Shown: positions 9,815 through 20,531 of the stretch, one piece after another | How positions within the stretch are numbered: position 1 is the stretch's first letter | Layout of the letters: the number at the start of each line of letters is the position of its first letter | NCBI GenBank assembly: GCA_963847345.1 | Contig: CAWJZU010000016.1 | Coordinates: 147,592-211,591, forward strand | DNA length: 64,000 nt | Direction of reading: 5' to 3' | Source: DATARH01 sp963847345 | Lineage (GTDB): Bacteria > Pseudomonadota > Alphaproteobacteria > ATCC43930 > CGMCC-115725 | Program-made: the position numbers and the translations under genes | Notes under the pieces: model-generated | The model's database searches: none | What the model saw: the letters and a program-made list of their open reading frames with translations, nothing else | Told to the model about the DNA's origin: nothing

Positions 9815-11737
9815 TCAAAACCGCTCGCTGCTCTCGGCGACCCGGATGTAAGCGTCGGCGTCGGACGGCAGCAGCAATCGTTCCGCGACCAGCGCACGGG
9901 CCGCCGCCCTTACCGTCGCAATATAGGCGGCATGGCTGCGGTAGCGCTCCGCGAGCGACGGGCGCGGGTCACCGGCAGCCTCGCGCTCCTGTCTGGTTCG
10001 GGCAAACGGGATCAGCGAACCGTCGCGGTCGCACAACTCGCAGGGCTGCGCCCGGTAGACGTTCCAGCCGGTATAGGTGCCGAGCGGGACCGCAACCGGC
10101 GGCAGGCGGATGCCGGCGATCTCGTTGCCATCAGTGTCGACGGCGCAGACGCGCGCACCATAGAAATTGTCGAGACGAGACGGCGGGTCCACCCAATCGA
10201 CCGCCGCGGCAATGCGGTTGGCTCCCGGCGGGGCGGCGACACCGGGCACCGCCGGCATCCTAACTTCGGCGGCATCGACCAGCGTGCCGTCGGCGATGCG
10301 CGGCACGCGGCTGTCCGGCGGCGCGACGTCGTCCCTGACCCAGGCTTCGAGCGCGACGAGCAGGGCGCGCAGAGCCGGGCTGGCGCTGTGCGGGTTGCGC
10401 GGGTTGACGCACGGGCCGGGGCTCGGATCGGTTCCGGGACCGCCGCCATGCTGCGTCCCGGCAATCATGTAGGCGCGAACCCCGGCCGGCAACGAAGCGT
10501 CGCGCGCGCCGTCCGGGTCGGTGTGAATGAGCGAGGCGCCCTTCTGCCAATACTCGGTCGAGCTATTGACCTCGATCATTAGCGGATCGGTCGGCCTGCC
10601 TTGCAGCAGCGATTCCCGGCGGCCGGAAAACGGGTCGGTCGCAACGGCGCTGCCGAACGGGAACCAGTTCTCCGGGTAGAGCCGGTCCTCGTGCTGCGTC
10701 GCGGTGCGGCCCGGCATCGCGAAACTGTGATTGGCGAAGGTTTTTCCCGCTCCGGCGACATGGGTCAGCACGCCGTCGAACACGCGCCGTCCTTGGCCGT
10801 CGTCGTTCATGCCGAGTTCGAGAAAATGCCGTAGAAACCGGCCGCTTTGCGATACGCCAAAGGCCAGCGTATGCGTAATGGCGGGCGCGTCGGCCGGGGC
10901 GGCGGCGCATAGCGGATTCGCCGTGCCGTGGCCGTCGGTGCGTTCGTAGCGCAGCAAGGAGACGAGATCGCGCACAGCGGCGAAGCCGACTCCGATCGCT
11001 CGCGATCCGGTCGCCTCGTACCAGATGTCGTAGATGCTGTACGGCGCGAACAGCGTGCCCTCCGGCAGCAGCCGGATCGTGCGTGAGTCGGTGAATTCCC
11101 AGCGGTCGGGCGGGATTTCGGTGCGCTCGTCGCCCTCGCGGTCGCGTACCGTCAGCCGCGCGCACCGGGTGTCGGTCGAGACTGCGGGGTAGCTTAATGT
11201 CACGGCGTCGCCTTTGCCGGGCGCGCGGGTGCCGATGTGAAATTCGTGGCGGATGCGGCGAACCATCGGCTTGCCATCTTCGAGCACCGCCGGGAGCCGC
11301 GCGGTCATGCCGTTATTGGCGCGCGGCGCCGAGGAATCCCATCCCGACCAGAGCAGCGTCCAGCCGCACCCGAGCGTGAAACCCAGGCCCGCGTCGCGGG
11401 CGGTGCGGGGGTCGTTGGTATCGGCGTCGCCCGGCGCCTCGTCGAGGCGACCCAGGATGACCTTGCGGCCGCGGTTGGTCACGTCGTAGACGAGCGTGCC
11501 GCTGCCGCGCCTGATATCGGCCGGGCGCAGCATGAACAGGTCGAGCTCGTATTCGACCATGCCACGCGCGTTGCGCTCCGCCTTGTCGATATCGACGATG
11601 CTCGCGTTTTGCGGTGCCGATGGATCGAGTTCGCCTTTGGCGACGCCGTGGATGCGGACATAGGGGCCGGCCTCGCCGAATTCGCGTCCGTCGGCGAACG
11701 GTTCGATCGCGGCGATATCGATTTTTCTGATGGGCAT
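9815..11737 (-). CDS. Large alpha/beta hydrolase-domain protein (Abhydrolase_10 type)
   Basis: This 640-residue protein starts at ATG 11737 (MPIRKIDIAAIEPFADGREF). The first ~230 residues form a beta-rich domain. An alpha/beta hydrolase core follows, with a nucleophile elbow FGVSQSGRFLRHF (Ser in GVSQSG) and HVAGAG, RRESLLQGRPTDPLM and IAGTQHGG, the last carrying the likely catalytic histidine. This matches the alpha/beta-hydrolase-domain family found in catabolic clusters of Proteobacteria, whose substrates are mostly unknown. No signal peptide is visible, so it is probably cytoplasmic. It is transcribed away from sumT's end with an 80-bp gap. An ester or lactone substrate is only an inference. 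Confidence 0.8.
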   Translation of the reverse strand: MPIRKIDIAAIEPFADGREFGEAGPYVRIHGVAKGELDPSAPQNASIVDIDKAERNARGMVEYELDLFMLRPADIRRGSGTLVYDVTNRGRKVILGRLDEAPGDADTNDPRTARDAGLGFTLGCGWTLLWSGWDSSAPRANNGMTARLPAVLEDGKPMVRRIRHEFHIGTRAPGKGDAVTLSYPAVSTDTRCARLTVRDREGDERTEIPPDRWEFTDSRTIRLLPEGTLFAPYSIYDIWYEATGSRAIGVGFAAVRDLVSLLRYERTDGHGTANPLCAAAPADAPAITHTLAFGVSQSGRFLRHFLELGMNDDGQGRRVFDGVLTHVAGAGKTFANHSFAMPGRTATQHEDRLYPENWFPFGSAVATDPFSGRRESLLQGRPTDPLMIEVNSSTEYWQKGASLIHTDPDGARDASLPAGVRAYMIAGTQHGGGPGTDPSPGPCVNPRNPHSASPALRALLVALEAWVRDDVAPPDSRVPRIADGTLVDAAEVRMPAVPGVAAPPGANRIAAAVDWVDPPSRLDNFYGARVCAVDTDGNEIAGIRLPPVAVPLGTYTGWNVYRAQPCELCDRDGSLIPFARTRQEREAAGDPRPSLAERYRSHAAYIATVRAAARALVAERLLLPSDADAYIRVAESSERF

Positions 11738-11816
11738 TCTCTTCCCCTCCGGTCGGCTTGGATTATTCTGTCGCGTAGCGGCGGCCCGCAAGCCTATACC
11801 GGAGCGGTTCGGTCCT

Positions 11817-12599
11817 TCAGTTCCCGCCCGTCCACCAGTCGAGTTCGGCGCGCAGACGAACGATATCGCCGATCGCGATGATCGTCGGGGCCTCGATCGC
11901 GGCCGCCCGCGCTGCGGCGGCGGCTTGCGCCAGCGTCGTCACCAGGACGCGCTGCTGCGAGGTCGCCGCCTTGCTGACGATCGCGACCGGCTCGTTGGGC
12001 GACCGGCCGCCGGCGATCAGCCGCTCGGCGATGCGGTCCAGGTGCCGCAGTGACATATAGAGGACGATGCCCGGCGACCCGCGCGCGATCGCTTCCCAAT
12101 CGACCGCCGGCACCGTGCCCGCGCTGTCATGCCCGGTGACGAAGGTCACCGCCGAACCGACATCGCGGTGAGTGACCGGAATGCCGGCATAGGCGAGACC
12201 GCCGATCCCGGCGGTAATGCCGGGCACGATGCGGAACGGGATCGCGGCGCGGGCGAGCGCCAGAGCCTCCTCGCCGCCGCGCCCGAAGACACACGGGTCG
12301 CCGCCCTTCAGGCGGAGGACGCGGTTTCCGTGCCGCGCTAGCGCGATCAGCCGGGTCGAGATGTCGGCCTGCAGCGGTGATGGACGGCCGCCGCGCTTGC
12401 CGGCGTATTCCAGCGTCGCATCCGGCCGCGCTAAGGCAAGGATCCGGTGGTCGACCAGCGCGTCGTAGACGATGTGGTCCGCCCGATCGAGCGCGTGCAG
12501 TGCCAGGGCCGACAGCAGGCCCGGATCGCCCGGCCCGGCGCCGACCAGCCACACGCTACCCCGCGCGAATTCGGGAAGATTGAGCCGCCTCAGGTCCAT
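11817..12599 (-). CDS. cobA: Uroporphyrinogen-III C-methyltransferase
   Basis: SUMT transfers two methyl groups from SAM to uroporphyrinogen III, making precorrin-2, the precursor of siroheme and cobalamin. The 260-residue protein has the signature motifs VWLVGAGPGDPGLLSALAL (residues 16-34), RLKGGDPCVFGRGGEEA and VPGITAGIGGLAYAGIPVTH. I chose ATG 12599 because it puts the first motif at the usual distance; the open frame upstream is not conserved-looking. Its closeness to cysI, whose product needs siroheme, suggests service to sulfite reduction. It diverges from the Lrp-type regulator across 209 bp that contain an inverted repeat. Confidence 0.93.
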   Translation of the reverse strand: MDLRRLNLPEFARGSVWLVGAGPGDPGLLSALALHALDRADHIVYDALVDHRILALARPDATLEYAGKRGGRPSPLQADISTRLIALARHGNRVLRLKGGDPCVFGRGGEEALALARAAIPFRIVPGITAGIGGLAYAGIPVTHRDVGSAVTFVTGHDSAGTVPAVDWEAIARGSPGIVLYMSLRHLDRIAERLIAGGRSPNEPVAIVSKAATSQQRVLVTTLAQAAAAARAAAIEAPTIIAIGDIVRLRAELDWWTGGN

Positions 12600-12762
12600 T
12601 GAGCGTGATCCATTGGGGGGCGGCGATCCTGTTTGCGCGCAAGCTCTCGGATGGAGGTGCCCGGATAGGCAAGTGGCGACTGTCATTCCAATAGCGCCGT
12701 TTCGACACTAATCTGATGTTGTATAGGCAATATCCACATCGTGATACGGTCGAAATCCGATT

Positions 12763-12788
12763 CGAATCCGATCCGGCAATCGGAATCG
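12763..12788. promoter_or_regulatory. Inverted repeat, possible operator between cobA and the Lrp-type gene
   Basis: CGAATCCGAT, a 6-bp spacer, and ATCGGAATCG form a 9/10 inverted repeat. It overlaps a perfect palindrome GATTCGAATC at 12759-12768. It lies 21 bp upstream of the regulator's ATG, in the divergent gap with cobA. This position suits autoregulation by the Lrp/AsnC protein or control of cobA. Binding is an inference. Confidence 0.35.
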
Positions 12789-12808
12789 AAAGCGAGGAAA
12801 TCCGCTGC

Positions 12809-13309
12809 ATGGACGAAATCGACCGGTCGCTGCTGGAGATTCTGCAGGAGAATGCGACGCTGTCGATCGCGCAGATGGCCGAACGGGTCGGGCTCTCGCC
12901 GACACCGTGCTGGAAGCGCATCCAGAAACTCGAAGCCGGCGGCGTCATCACGCGGCGGGTGGCTTTGGTCGATCCACAGCGCGTCGGGGTCAGCCTCTCG
13001 GTTTTCGTCAGCATCGAGGCGGGCGAACACACGCCGGAGTGGCTGCGCGGCTTCAGCCTCGGGGTGGCCGCGATGCCCGAGGTCATGGAGGTTTATCGCA
13101 TGGCCGGCGATGTCGATTACATGCTGCGCGTCGCGGTCGCCGATATGGCGGAATACGACCGCTTCTACAAGAAGCTGATCGCGCTGGCGCCGATGAAGAA
13201 CGTCACATCGCGGTTCGCGATGGAGCGCATCAAGCACACGACCGCCTATCCGCTGCATCCAAGCGCCTTCCGCGACCGCCGGGCCGTCGATAACGGAGAG
13301 CCGGAATAG
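12809..13309 (+). CDS. Lrp/AsnC-family transcriptional regulator
   Basis: The protein is 166 residues, standard for the family. It has an N-terminal winged helix-turn-helix (MDEIDRSLLEILQENATLSI, then AERVGLSPTPCWKRIQKLE) and a C-terminal RAM effector-binding domain (VYRMAGDVDYMLRVAVADM). I chose ATG 12809 because the HTH begins directly there, as in Lrp; the 31 extra residues reachable upstream overlap the operator-like repeat. The context between cobA and the SUMT-like/cysI pair suggests control of siroheme or sulfur assimilation, possibly by an amino acid ligand. This is inferred from position only. Confidence 0.9.
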   Translation: MDEIDRSLLEILQENATLSIAQMAERVGLSPTPCWKRIQKLEAGGVITRRVALVDPQRVGVSLSVFVSIEAGEHTPEWLRGFSLGVAAMPEVMEVYRMAGDVDYMLRVAVADMAEYDRFYKKLIALAPMKNVTSRFAMERIKHTTAYPLHPSAFRDRRAVDNGEPE

Positions 13310-13475
13310 TCTTCTCCGCTGGTTATTTGGATAAGCACATCCGTCTCCGCCGGGAAGAAATAAAGTAATATGGTACCTTTGACAGGCTGGACACCGTAGC
13401 GCGATCTTATCGACTGCGAAAGGTTTGTCGAAATTAGTCAAATAATTTCGATGTCGGCGCTCGCAGGAGGTTGCA

Positions 13476-14072
13476 ATGGGTGTACTTAGTCTCGTCGGCG
13501 ACGGCATGGGATCGGATGAATACCTGACTCATGAACAGCGCGAGAATGATCCGACAATCGAGCCGGGCCAGATCCGGGTCGTCGAGTGCGAGCCGGCGTC
13601 TCTCTCCGCGTTTCACGCCGAGCTTCTGACGCGGGCGAACGTGGTGCTTTACGAACGCGCGCTGCTGGCCGCGGTGGCCGAGGCGCTGCCGATCGGGGTC
13701 TATGCCGAGCCGCTGCCGCCAATCGGAGCAGCGGGGCCGGCGATCGCGCGGCGCGCGATGGAATTCGCCGCGGACGGCTGGAGCGTCCTGCAATTGGTCG
13801 AAAGGCGCGTCGGCTGGCGTCAGCGGCTGCGCTCTGTCGCGGAGGGCATGAGCCGCCAGGGCGGGAATAATTCATCGCTCCTCGCGATCGGCACCATCAG
13901 GGCGAGCCGGTATAGAGATTGCGCTGAAACCGCCGCGGACCTTGCGCTCCTGGCCGCCGAACTCCGGTCCGACGAACTGCTCAGCCTGACATTCGCCGCG
14001 CCGGGCACTCTCTCGCGTCTCCGCTGCCCGGCACAGGGCCAAGTGTTTACCGCGAACGGTCTTGCCGGCTGA
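13476..14072 (+). CDS. Degenerate SUMT-like protein of unknown function
   Basis: This 198-residue protein starts at ATG 13476, after an AGGAGG-type ribosome-binding site (gcAGGAGGttgca). Parts follow the order of a uroporphyrin methyltransferase N-domain: a glycine-containing start (LSLVGDGMGSDEYL), a segment like the ADxVxYDxLV region (ELLTRANVVLYERALLAAVA), and DGWSVLQLVERRVG where SUMT has GxxVLRLKGGDP. The Gly-Gly-Asp-Pro SAM-binding motif itself is missing. It sits 11 bp upstream of cysI, so the two are almost certainly co-transcribed. It may be a non-catalytic siroheme carrier or a relic. The relation to SUMT is my reading and is uncertain. Confidence 0.6.
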   Translation: MGVLSLVGDGMGSDEYLTHEQRENDPTIEPGQIRVVECEPASLSAFHAELLTRANVVLYERALLAAVAEALPIGVYAEPLPPIGAAGPAIARRAMEFAADGWSVLQLVERRVGWRQRLRSVAEGMSRQGGNNSSLLAIGTIRASRYRDCAETAADLALLAAELRSDELLSLTFAAPGTLSRLRCPAQGQVFTANGLAG

Positions 14073-14083
14073 GACCGGGCCAG

Positions 14084-15805
14084 ATGGAACCCAAAATGAG
14101 CGCGATCGAGAACATCTCGAAGGCCGAGGCCGTCAAACAGCAGAGCCGGCAGTTGCGCGGCAATCTCGCGCGAGATCTCGCCGACACCGCCGTGGCGTTC
14201 GATGGCGCGGGCTATAGCCTGCTCAAATTCCACGGCACGTATCAGGGCTATGACCGCGACAGCGCCACCGAGCGTAAGCAGCGCGGCGACGAGAAGCTGT
14301 GGCAGTTTATGGTGCGCGTCCGCATCCCAGGTGGGCGGCTGACCGCGCAACAGTACCTCGCCCTCGACGATCTGGCCGACCGCTACGCGAACGGGACGCT
14401 GCGGGTCACGACGCGACAGAGCATCCAGTTCCACGGTGTTCTGAAATCCGGGCTGAAAGCGACGATCGCCGGGATCAATCAGGCCCTGCTGACGACGTTG
14501 GCGGCGTGCGGCGATGTCGTGCGCACCGTCACCACTGTGCCGGCGCCGATCCGTGACGCGGTACACCAGCAGCTCGAGGACGACGCGCGGCTTCTCTCGA
14601 CGCATTTGTTGCCGAAGACCGGGGCCTATCACGAAATCTGGCTCGACGGCGAAAAGGTGACACCGGACGACGAGCCGGTCGATCCGCTCTATGGCGAGCG
14701 CTTTCTGCCGCGCAAATTCAAGATCGGCCTGGCGATCCCCGACGACAACACGATCGACGTCTTGACCAACGATCTCGCGATTGTCGCGCTGTTTGACGGC
14801 GCCGGAGGCGACCGGCTGGCGGGATACAACTTCCTGCTCGGCGGCGGGCACGGCATGACCCACAACAAGCCGGCGACATATCCGCGCCTCGCCACTCCGG
14901 TCGCGTTTGTCGAGCCCGACGACCTGCTCGCCGCCGCCGCTGCGGTCGTGCGGCTGCACCGCGATTGGGGCGACCGCGGCAACCGCCGCCATGCACGCCT
15001 CAAATACGTGATCGCCGAGCGCGGCGAAGACTGGGCGCGCGAACGCTTGTCCGAGGATCTCGGCAAGAAATTGGCGCCGTGCCGCGAGATGCCGGAGTTC
15101 CGCGTGCCCGATCATCTGGGGTGGCACGAGCAGGGCGACGGCCGCCTGTACCTCGGCGTGCCGATCCCGAGCGGCCGGATCGTGGATGACGAGCACGGCC
15201 GATTGCGCGGCGCGTTGCGCGACATCGTCGCGCGTTTCGGCCTCAACCCGATCCTGATGCCGACGCAGGACATTATCCTCAGCGACATCGATCCGGCCGA
15301 TCGCGATGCGATCGAAGCCATGTTGCGCGAGTGCGGCGTGCGACTCGCCGAGGAATTGCTGCCGGTCGAGCGCTGGGCGCTGGCGTGCCCGGCGCTGCCG
15401 AGCTGCGGCCTCGCGCTGACCGAGGCGGAGCGGGTGCGCGATGAGATCGTCGGCGCGATCGCGGCCCCGCTGCGACGCTGGGGTCTCGAAGGCGAGCGGA
15501 TCAGCATCCGCATCACCGGCTGCCCGAACGGCTGCGCGCGTCCGTATACCGGCGACATCGGGATCGTCGGCCGCGTGCCGGGCTTTTATTCGCTCTATGT
15601 CGGCGGCGATTTCGCCGGGACCCGGCTCAACGAGCCGCTGGCCGACCGGCTCGACATCGAGGGGATCGCCGACGTGCTCGACCCGTTATTCGCGCGGTTC
15701 GCGGAGGAGAAACTGGAGGGCGAAGGGTTCGGCGATTTCTGTCACCGGATCGGCGTCGCCGGCTTGCGCCCGCAAATCGAGCCGCAGCGGAGACGATCGG
15801 CGTGA
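14084..15805 (+). CDS. cysI: Assimilatory sulfite reductase hemoprotein subunit
   Basis: The 573-residue protein catalyses six-electron reduction of sulfite to sulfide using siroheme and a [4Fe-4S] cluster. Cluster ligands are visible as CPALPSC (about residue 434) and CPNGC (about 480) in the context TGCPNGCARPYTGDIGIVG. Two ferredoxin-like half-domains are present (NGTLRVTTRQSIQFHGVLK; LRDIVARFGLNPILMPTQDI). An alternative start is ATG 14096. It ends tail-to-tail with icd. No flavoprotein subunit is next to it, so the electron donor is not evident here. Close homologues include nitrite reductases, but the length and motifs fit CysI best. Confidence 0.9.
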   Translation: MEPKMSAIENISKAEAVKQQSRQLRGNLARDLADTAVAFDGAGYSLLKFHGTYQGYDRDSATERKQRGDEKLWQFMVRVRIPGGRLTAQQYLALDDLADRYANGTLRVTTRQSIQFHGVLKSGLKATIAGINQALLTTLAACGDVVRTVTTVPAPIRDAVHQQLEDDARLLSTHLLPKTGAYHEIWLDGEKVTPDDEPVDPLYGERFLPRKFKIGLAIPDDNTIDVLTNDLAIVALFDGAGGDRLAGYNFLLGGGHGMTHNKPATYPRLATPVAFVEPDDLLAAAAAVVRLHRDWGDRGNRRHARLKYVIAERGEDWARERLSEDLGKKLAPCREMPEFRVPDHLGWHEQGDGRLYLGVPIPSGRIVDDEHGRLRGALRDIVARFGLNPILMPTQDIILSDIDPADRDAIEAMLRECGVRLAEELLPVERWALACPALPSCGLALTEAERVRDEIVGAIAAPLRRWGLEGERISIRITGCPNGCARPYTGDIGIVGRVPGFYSLYVGGDFAGTRLNEPLADRLDIEGIADVLDPLFARFAEEKLEGEGFGDFCHRIGVAGLRPQIEPQRRRSA

Positions 15806-15919
15806 GGCTTTTCCGCTGCGTCGCTTTGATGCCGACGCCGTACTGCACGATCGCGGTGGCGGTGTCGACCGTCACCTGGTCGTCGGCGGGCTGCCCTGGG
15901 CAGTCCACCTGACGCCGCC

Positions 15920-18155
<2,236 letters not shown>

Positions 18156-18596
18156 GCTTGCACCTCCGCGCGCGGCTTCCGTTTCGGCTGAGTTGGGTGC
18201 GCGCCGAACCGCGCAAGCTACCCGAAAGCCGCGAAGATACTGGCGCCGCCCGGCAGAGGCAACTTCCGTCTCGGGTAGTGCGCCGCCCAAAACCCGACCG
18301 TCGCGCAACGAATAATCCACCGGCGCAAGAGATCGCGACGGCAGCCGTAATTGTTACGCGAGGTTTACACCTGAGTTACAGAAAAGCTGCGCGCGACGAG
18401 AGCAAAGTCCAATAAATTCAATATTATAGGAAATATTGCCTATTTTGTAATCATTTTCTAGAAACCATTGAGACGGGCGCGTGACAGGCCTGAGCCGGAT
18501 GGTTTTCCACAGCATTTTCCACCGAATTCGTGGACAGGCCGCGTCTGAGCGGAATTCCCGATATGGTTCAGAGTGTTGCGACGGAATAGCGCGGCT
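18156..18596. other. AT-rich gap upstream of icd with DnaA-box-like repeats
   Basis: This 441-bp gap between icd and the LOG-family gene has no convincing gene. It contains a strikingly AT-rich stretch (about 18410-18465) and two tandem TTTTCCAC boxes 12 bp apart (18503-18511, a match to TTWTNCACA, and 18515-18523). An interrupted palindrome CCACCGAATTCGTGG follows. The only gene start facing it is icd. Confidence 0.5.
18423..18451 (-). promoter_or_regulatory. Sigma-70-type promoter for icd
   Basis: On the minus strand there is a perfect -10 TATAAT (18428-18423) and a -35-like ATTACA (18451-18446, 4 of 6 matches) with a 17-bp spacer. It points towards icd and leaves a leader of about 260 nt. 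Confidence 0.45.
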
Positions 18597-19175
18597 TCAC
18601 GGCAACCCTGGGCTGAGTCCGACGCCCGGGCGGGCACGCTCCAGCGCGGAGATCAATTCTGGGACGTCAAACACAACTTGCAGTAATCGCGGGATCAGCG
18701 GCGCGGCAAACCTTTGGGTGACCACATGATCGAGAAGCGCGCGCAGCGGCTGCCAGTAACCGTCGACATCGACAAGGAAAACCGGCTTGTCGTGCAGGCC
18801 GAGCTGTCGCCAGGTCACGATCTCGAACATCTCGTCGAGCGTGCCGATGCCGCCCGGCAATATCGCGAACGCGTCCGACCGCTCGGCCATCACGCGCTTT
18901 CGGTCGTGCATGCTGCCCGTGATCACCAGCTCGGTGAGACCGGGATGCGCCAGTTCTGCGTCGCGCAGCGCCCCGGGAATGACGCCGACCACCCGGCCGC
19001 CGGCCTCGAGCGCGGCATCGGCCAGGAGGCCCATCAGCCCGATCCGCCCGCCACCAAAGACCACCTCGATCCCCGCCAGGGCCAGCGCCTTACCGAGCTC
19101 GCGCGCGGCATTCCGATAGCGCTCGTCGACTGCGCCGGCGGAGCCGCAATAGACGCATACCCGGCTGATGCTCAT
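18597..19175 (-). CDS. LOG-family protein (cytokinin riboside 5'-monophosphate phosphoribohydrolase type)
   Basis: This 192-residue Rossmann-fold protein starts MSISRVCVYCGSAGAVDERY and contains the LOG signature PGGIGTLDEMFEIVTWRQLG, plus GGGRIGLMG and GSMHDRKRVMAERSDAF. Members hydrolyse nucleoside 5'-monophosphates, releasing ribose 5-phosphate; some were long misannotated as lysine decarboxylases. I chose ATG 19175 because it lies directly before the first beta strand. It diverges from the LysM gene with a 104-bp gap. A role in nucleotide salvage or cytokinin-like metabolism is family knowledge, not read from context. Confidence 0.9.
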   Translation of the reverse strand: MSISRVCVYCGSAGAVDERYRNAARELGKALALAGIEVVFGGGRIGLMGLLADAALEAGGRVVGVIPGALRDAELAHPGLTELVITGSMHDRKRVMAERSDAFAILPGGIGTLDEMFEIVTWRQLGLHDKPVFLVDVDGYWQPLRALLDHVVTQRFAAPLIPRLLQVVFDVPELISALERARPGVGLSPGLP

Positions 19176-19279
19176 GGCCGCTCGCGGATCGTCATCGCTC
19201 CTCCCGTAATCCGCGATACCCGGCATTGCAAGCCCGCCGGGGCAGGAATAAGCTGCGGCATTGCGCGGGAATTTCAAGA

Positions 19280-20317
19280 ATGCGGCCTTCGTTTCGAGGT
19301 GTCGTCTGGTTCGCATGGGGCCTCGTCGCGGTGCTGGTCGCGGCGACGGCGATCTTCGGCCTGTACCGCGAGCCGGAGCGGGTGGCGTCGCAGCCCGCCG
19401 CTTCGGCGCCCGCGGCCCCCCGCCCGGCTGGTGACGGCGTGACGCCCTCGGCCGCTATCTCGACATCGCCGGCATTGCCGGAAGCGAAGCCGCCCAGCTT
19501 CGATGTTGTCACGGTCGACCGCGCCGGGCAGGCCGTGATCGCCGGCCGCGCCGCGCCCGGCGACCGGGTCCGCGTGCTCGATGGCGAGACGCCAATCGGC
19601 GAGGTCACGGCCGACCCGCGCGGCGAATGGGTGCTGGTGCCGGCGAAGCCGATCATGCCCGGCAACCGCCAGCTGGCGGTTGAGGCCACGGGTCCGGGGG
19701 GCGCGGTTCGCCGCTCGCCCGATGTCGTCGCGCTGTCGGTGAGTGGGCCAGGGGCGGAGCAGGGGGCGGGGGCGAGCGGGACGTCGGCGGTGGCCGTGCT
19801 GCTGCCCGGCGAGCCGGGCACGCCGGCCCGCATTCTGCAGCGTCCGCAAGGGCTTTCGAACGTCCGGGATGGAAACCGGACCCTGTCGCTCGATACCGCC
19901 GAATATGGCGGGTCGGATCAGCTGGTGCTTTCCGGCGGCGCCGAACCGGGGGCGCGGCTCAACGTCTATGCCGGCGGCCGGCTGATCGGCAGCGCCACCG
20001 CCGACGACGCCGGAAAGTGGGCGTTGCGCTCCGACTACCGGGGGCCGGCCGGCGGGGTCGAATTGCGCCTGGACCAGTTGGCCGCCGACGGCAGCATTGT
20101 CCGGCGCATCGCCGCTCCGCTCGACCCGCCGGGCCGATCGGCGATCCCAGACGCCAAGACGCATGTCGTCGAGCGCGGCAACAGCCTGTGGCGGATCGCC
20201 CGCCGCCATTACGGAACGGGCATTCACTACACCGCGATCTACGAGGCCAACCAGGACATGATCCGCGATCCGGAGCTGATCTATCCGGGACAGGAGCTGC
20301 GGCTGCCGCAACGCTGA
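19280..20317 (+). CDS. Membrane-anchored LysM protein with Ig-like repeats
   Basis: This 345-residue protein starts at ATG 19280. It has a transmembrane helix (VVWFAWGLVAVLVAATAIFG, about residues 7-26) and a long Ala/Pro-rich linker. Two bacterial Ig-like repeats follow, sharing AxPGxRVxVxxxGxxIGxxTADxxGxW: AAPGDRVRVLDGETPIGEV and AEPGARLNVYAGGRLIGSA. A C-terminal LysM domain ends the protein (VVERGNSLWRIARRHYGTG ... DPELIYPGQELRLPQR). It is probably an inner-membrane-tethered periplasmic peptidoglycan-binding protein. A hairpin after the stop may end the transcript. Confidence 0.9.
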   Translation: MRPSFRGVVWFAWGLVAVLVAATAIFGLYREPERVASQPAASAPAAPRPAGDGVTPSAAISTSPALPEAKPPSFDVVTVDRAGQAVIAGRAAPGDRVRVLDGETPIGEVTADPRGEWVLVPAKPIMPGNRQLAVEATGPGGAVRRSPDVVALSVSGPGAEQGAGASGTSAVAVLLPGEPGTPARILQRPQGLSNVRDGNRTLSLDTAEYGGSDQLVLSGGAEPGARLNVYAGGRLIGSATADDAGKWALRSDYRGPAGGVELRLDQLAADGSIVRRIAAPLDPPGRSAIPDAKTHVVERGNSLWRIARRHYGTGIHYTAIYEANQDMIRDPELIYPGQELRLPQR

Positions 20318-20348
20318 CCCGGCGGAGGCGCGTCGGCCGTCGCGGGTG

Positions 20349-20369
20349 AATTCCCTGCGGCAGGGAATT
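20349..20369 (+). terminator. Hairpin after the LysM gene
   Basis: AATTCCCT, loop GCGGC, AGGGAATT is a perfect 8-bp stem beginning 31 bp after the stop codon. It is followed by TTCGTTTCG rather than a pure T-run, so it is a weak or Rho-assisted terminator at best. Confidence 0.4.
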
Positions 20370-20458
20370 TCGTTTCGCCGCGCCATTCAAGAGACACCGT
20401 TTTTGCGTTTATTTTCAATCGGTTGCGGCGACGGTCTCGCCGCGTTCAACGAGAAAAA

Positions 20459-20531
20459 CAGGGAACTCGACGGCCGTTATCAGGGAACACAAACCTGCGG
20501 AACAGGGACTAAACAGAGGTGGAACAGGGAC
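20459..20531 (+). repeat. Four CAGGGA boxes phased at exactly 22 bp
   Basis: CAGGGA starts at 20459, 20481, 20503 and 20525, each exactly 22 bp apart; the first two continue as CAGGGAAC and the last two are preceded by GGAA. The third and fourth units also give GAAC-N7-AAAC-N7-GAAC (20500-20525), close to the alphaproteobacterial SOS spacing of 11 bp. Two helical turns between boxes put them on one DNA face. The array lies about 230 bp upstream of the truncated methyltransferase. The rest of the 20318-20763 gap holds no gene I can support. Confidence 0.6.

Noticed and set aside
13820..15196. 458-codon minus-strand frame
   Set aside because: Antisense to cysI, which has all siroheme and iron-sulfur motifs.
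15803..15913. 36-residue GTG frame overlapping the cysI stop
   Set aside because: The overlap would suit coupling, but the peptide has no recognisable features and lies in the convergent gap with icd.
18503..18535. Chromosome origin
   Set aside because: Only one good and one weak DnaA-like box, and none of the genes usual at alphaproteobacterial origins is nearby.
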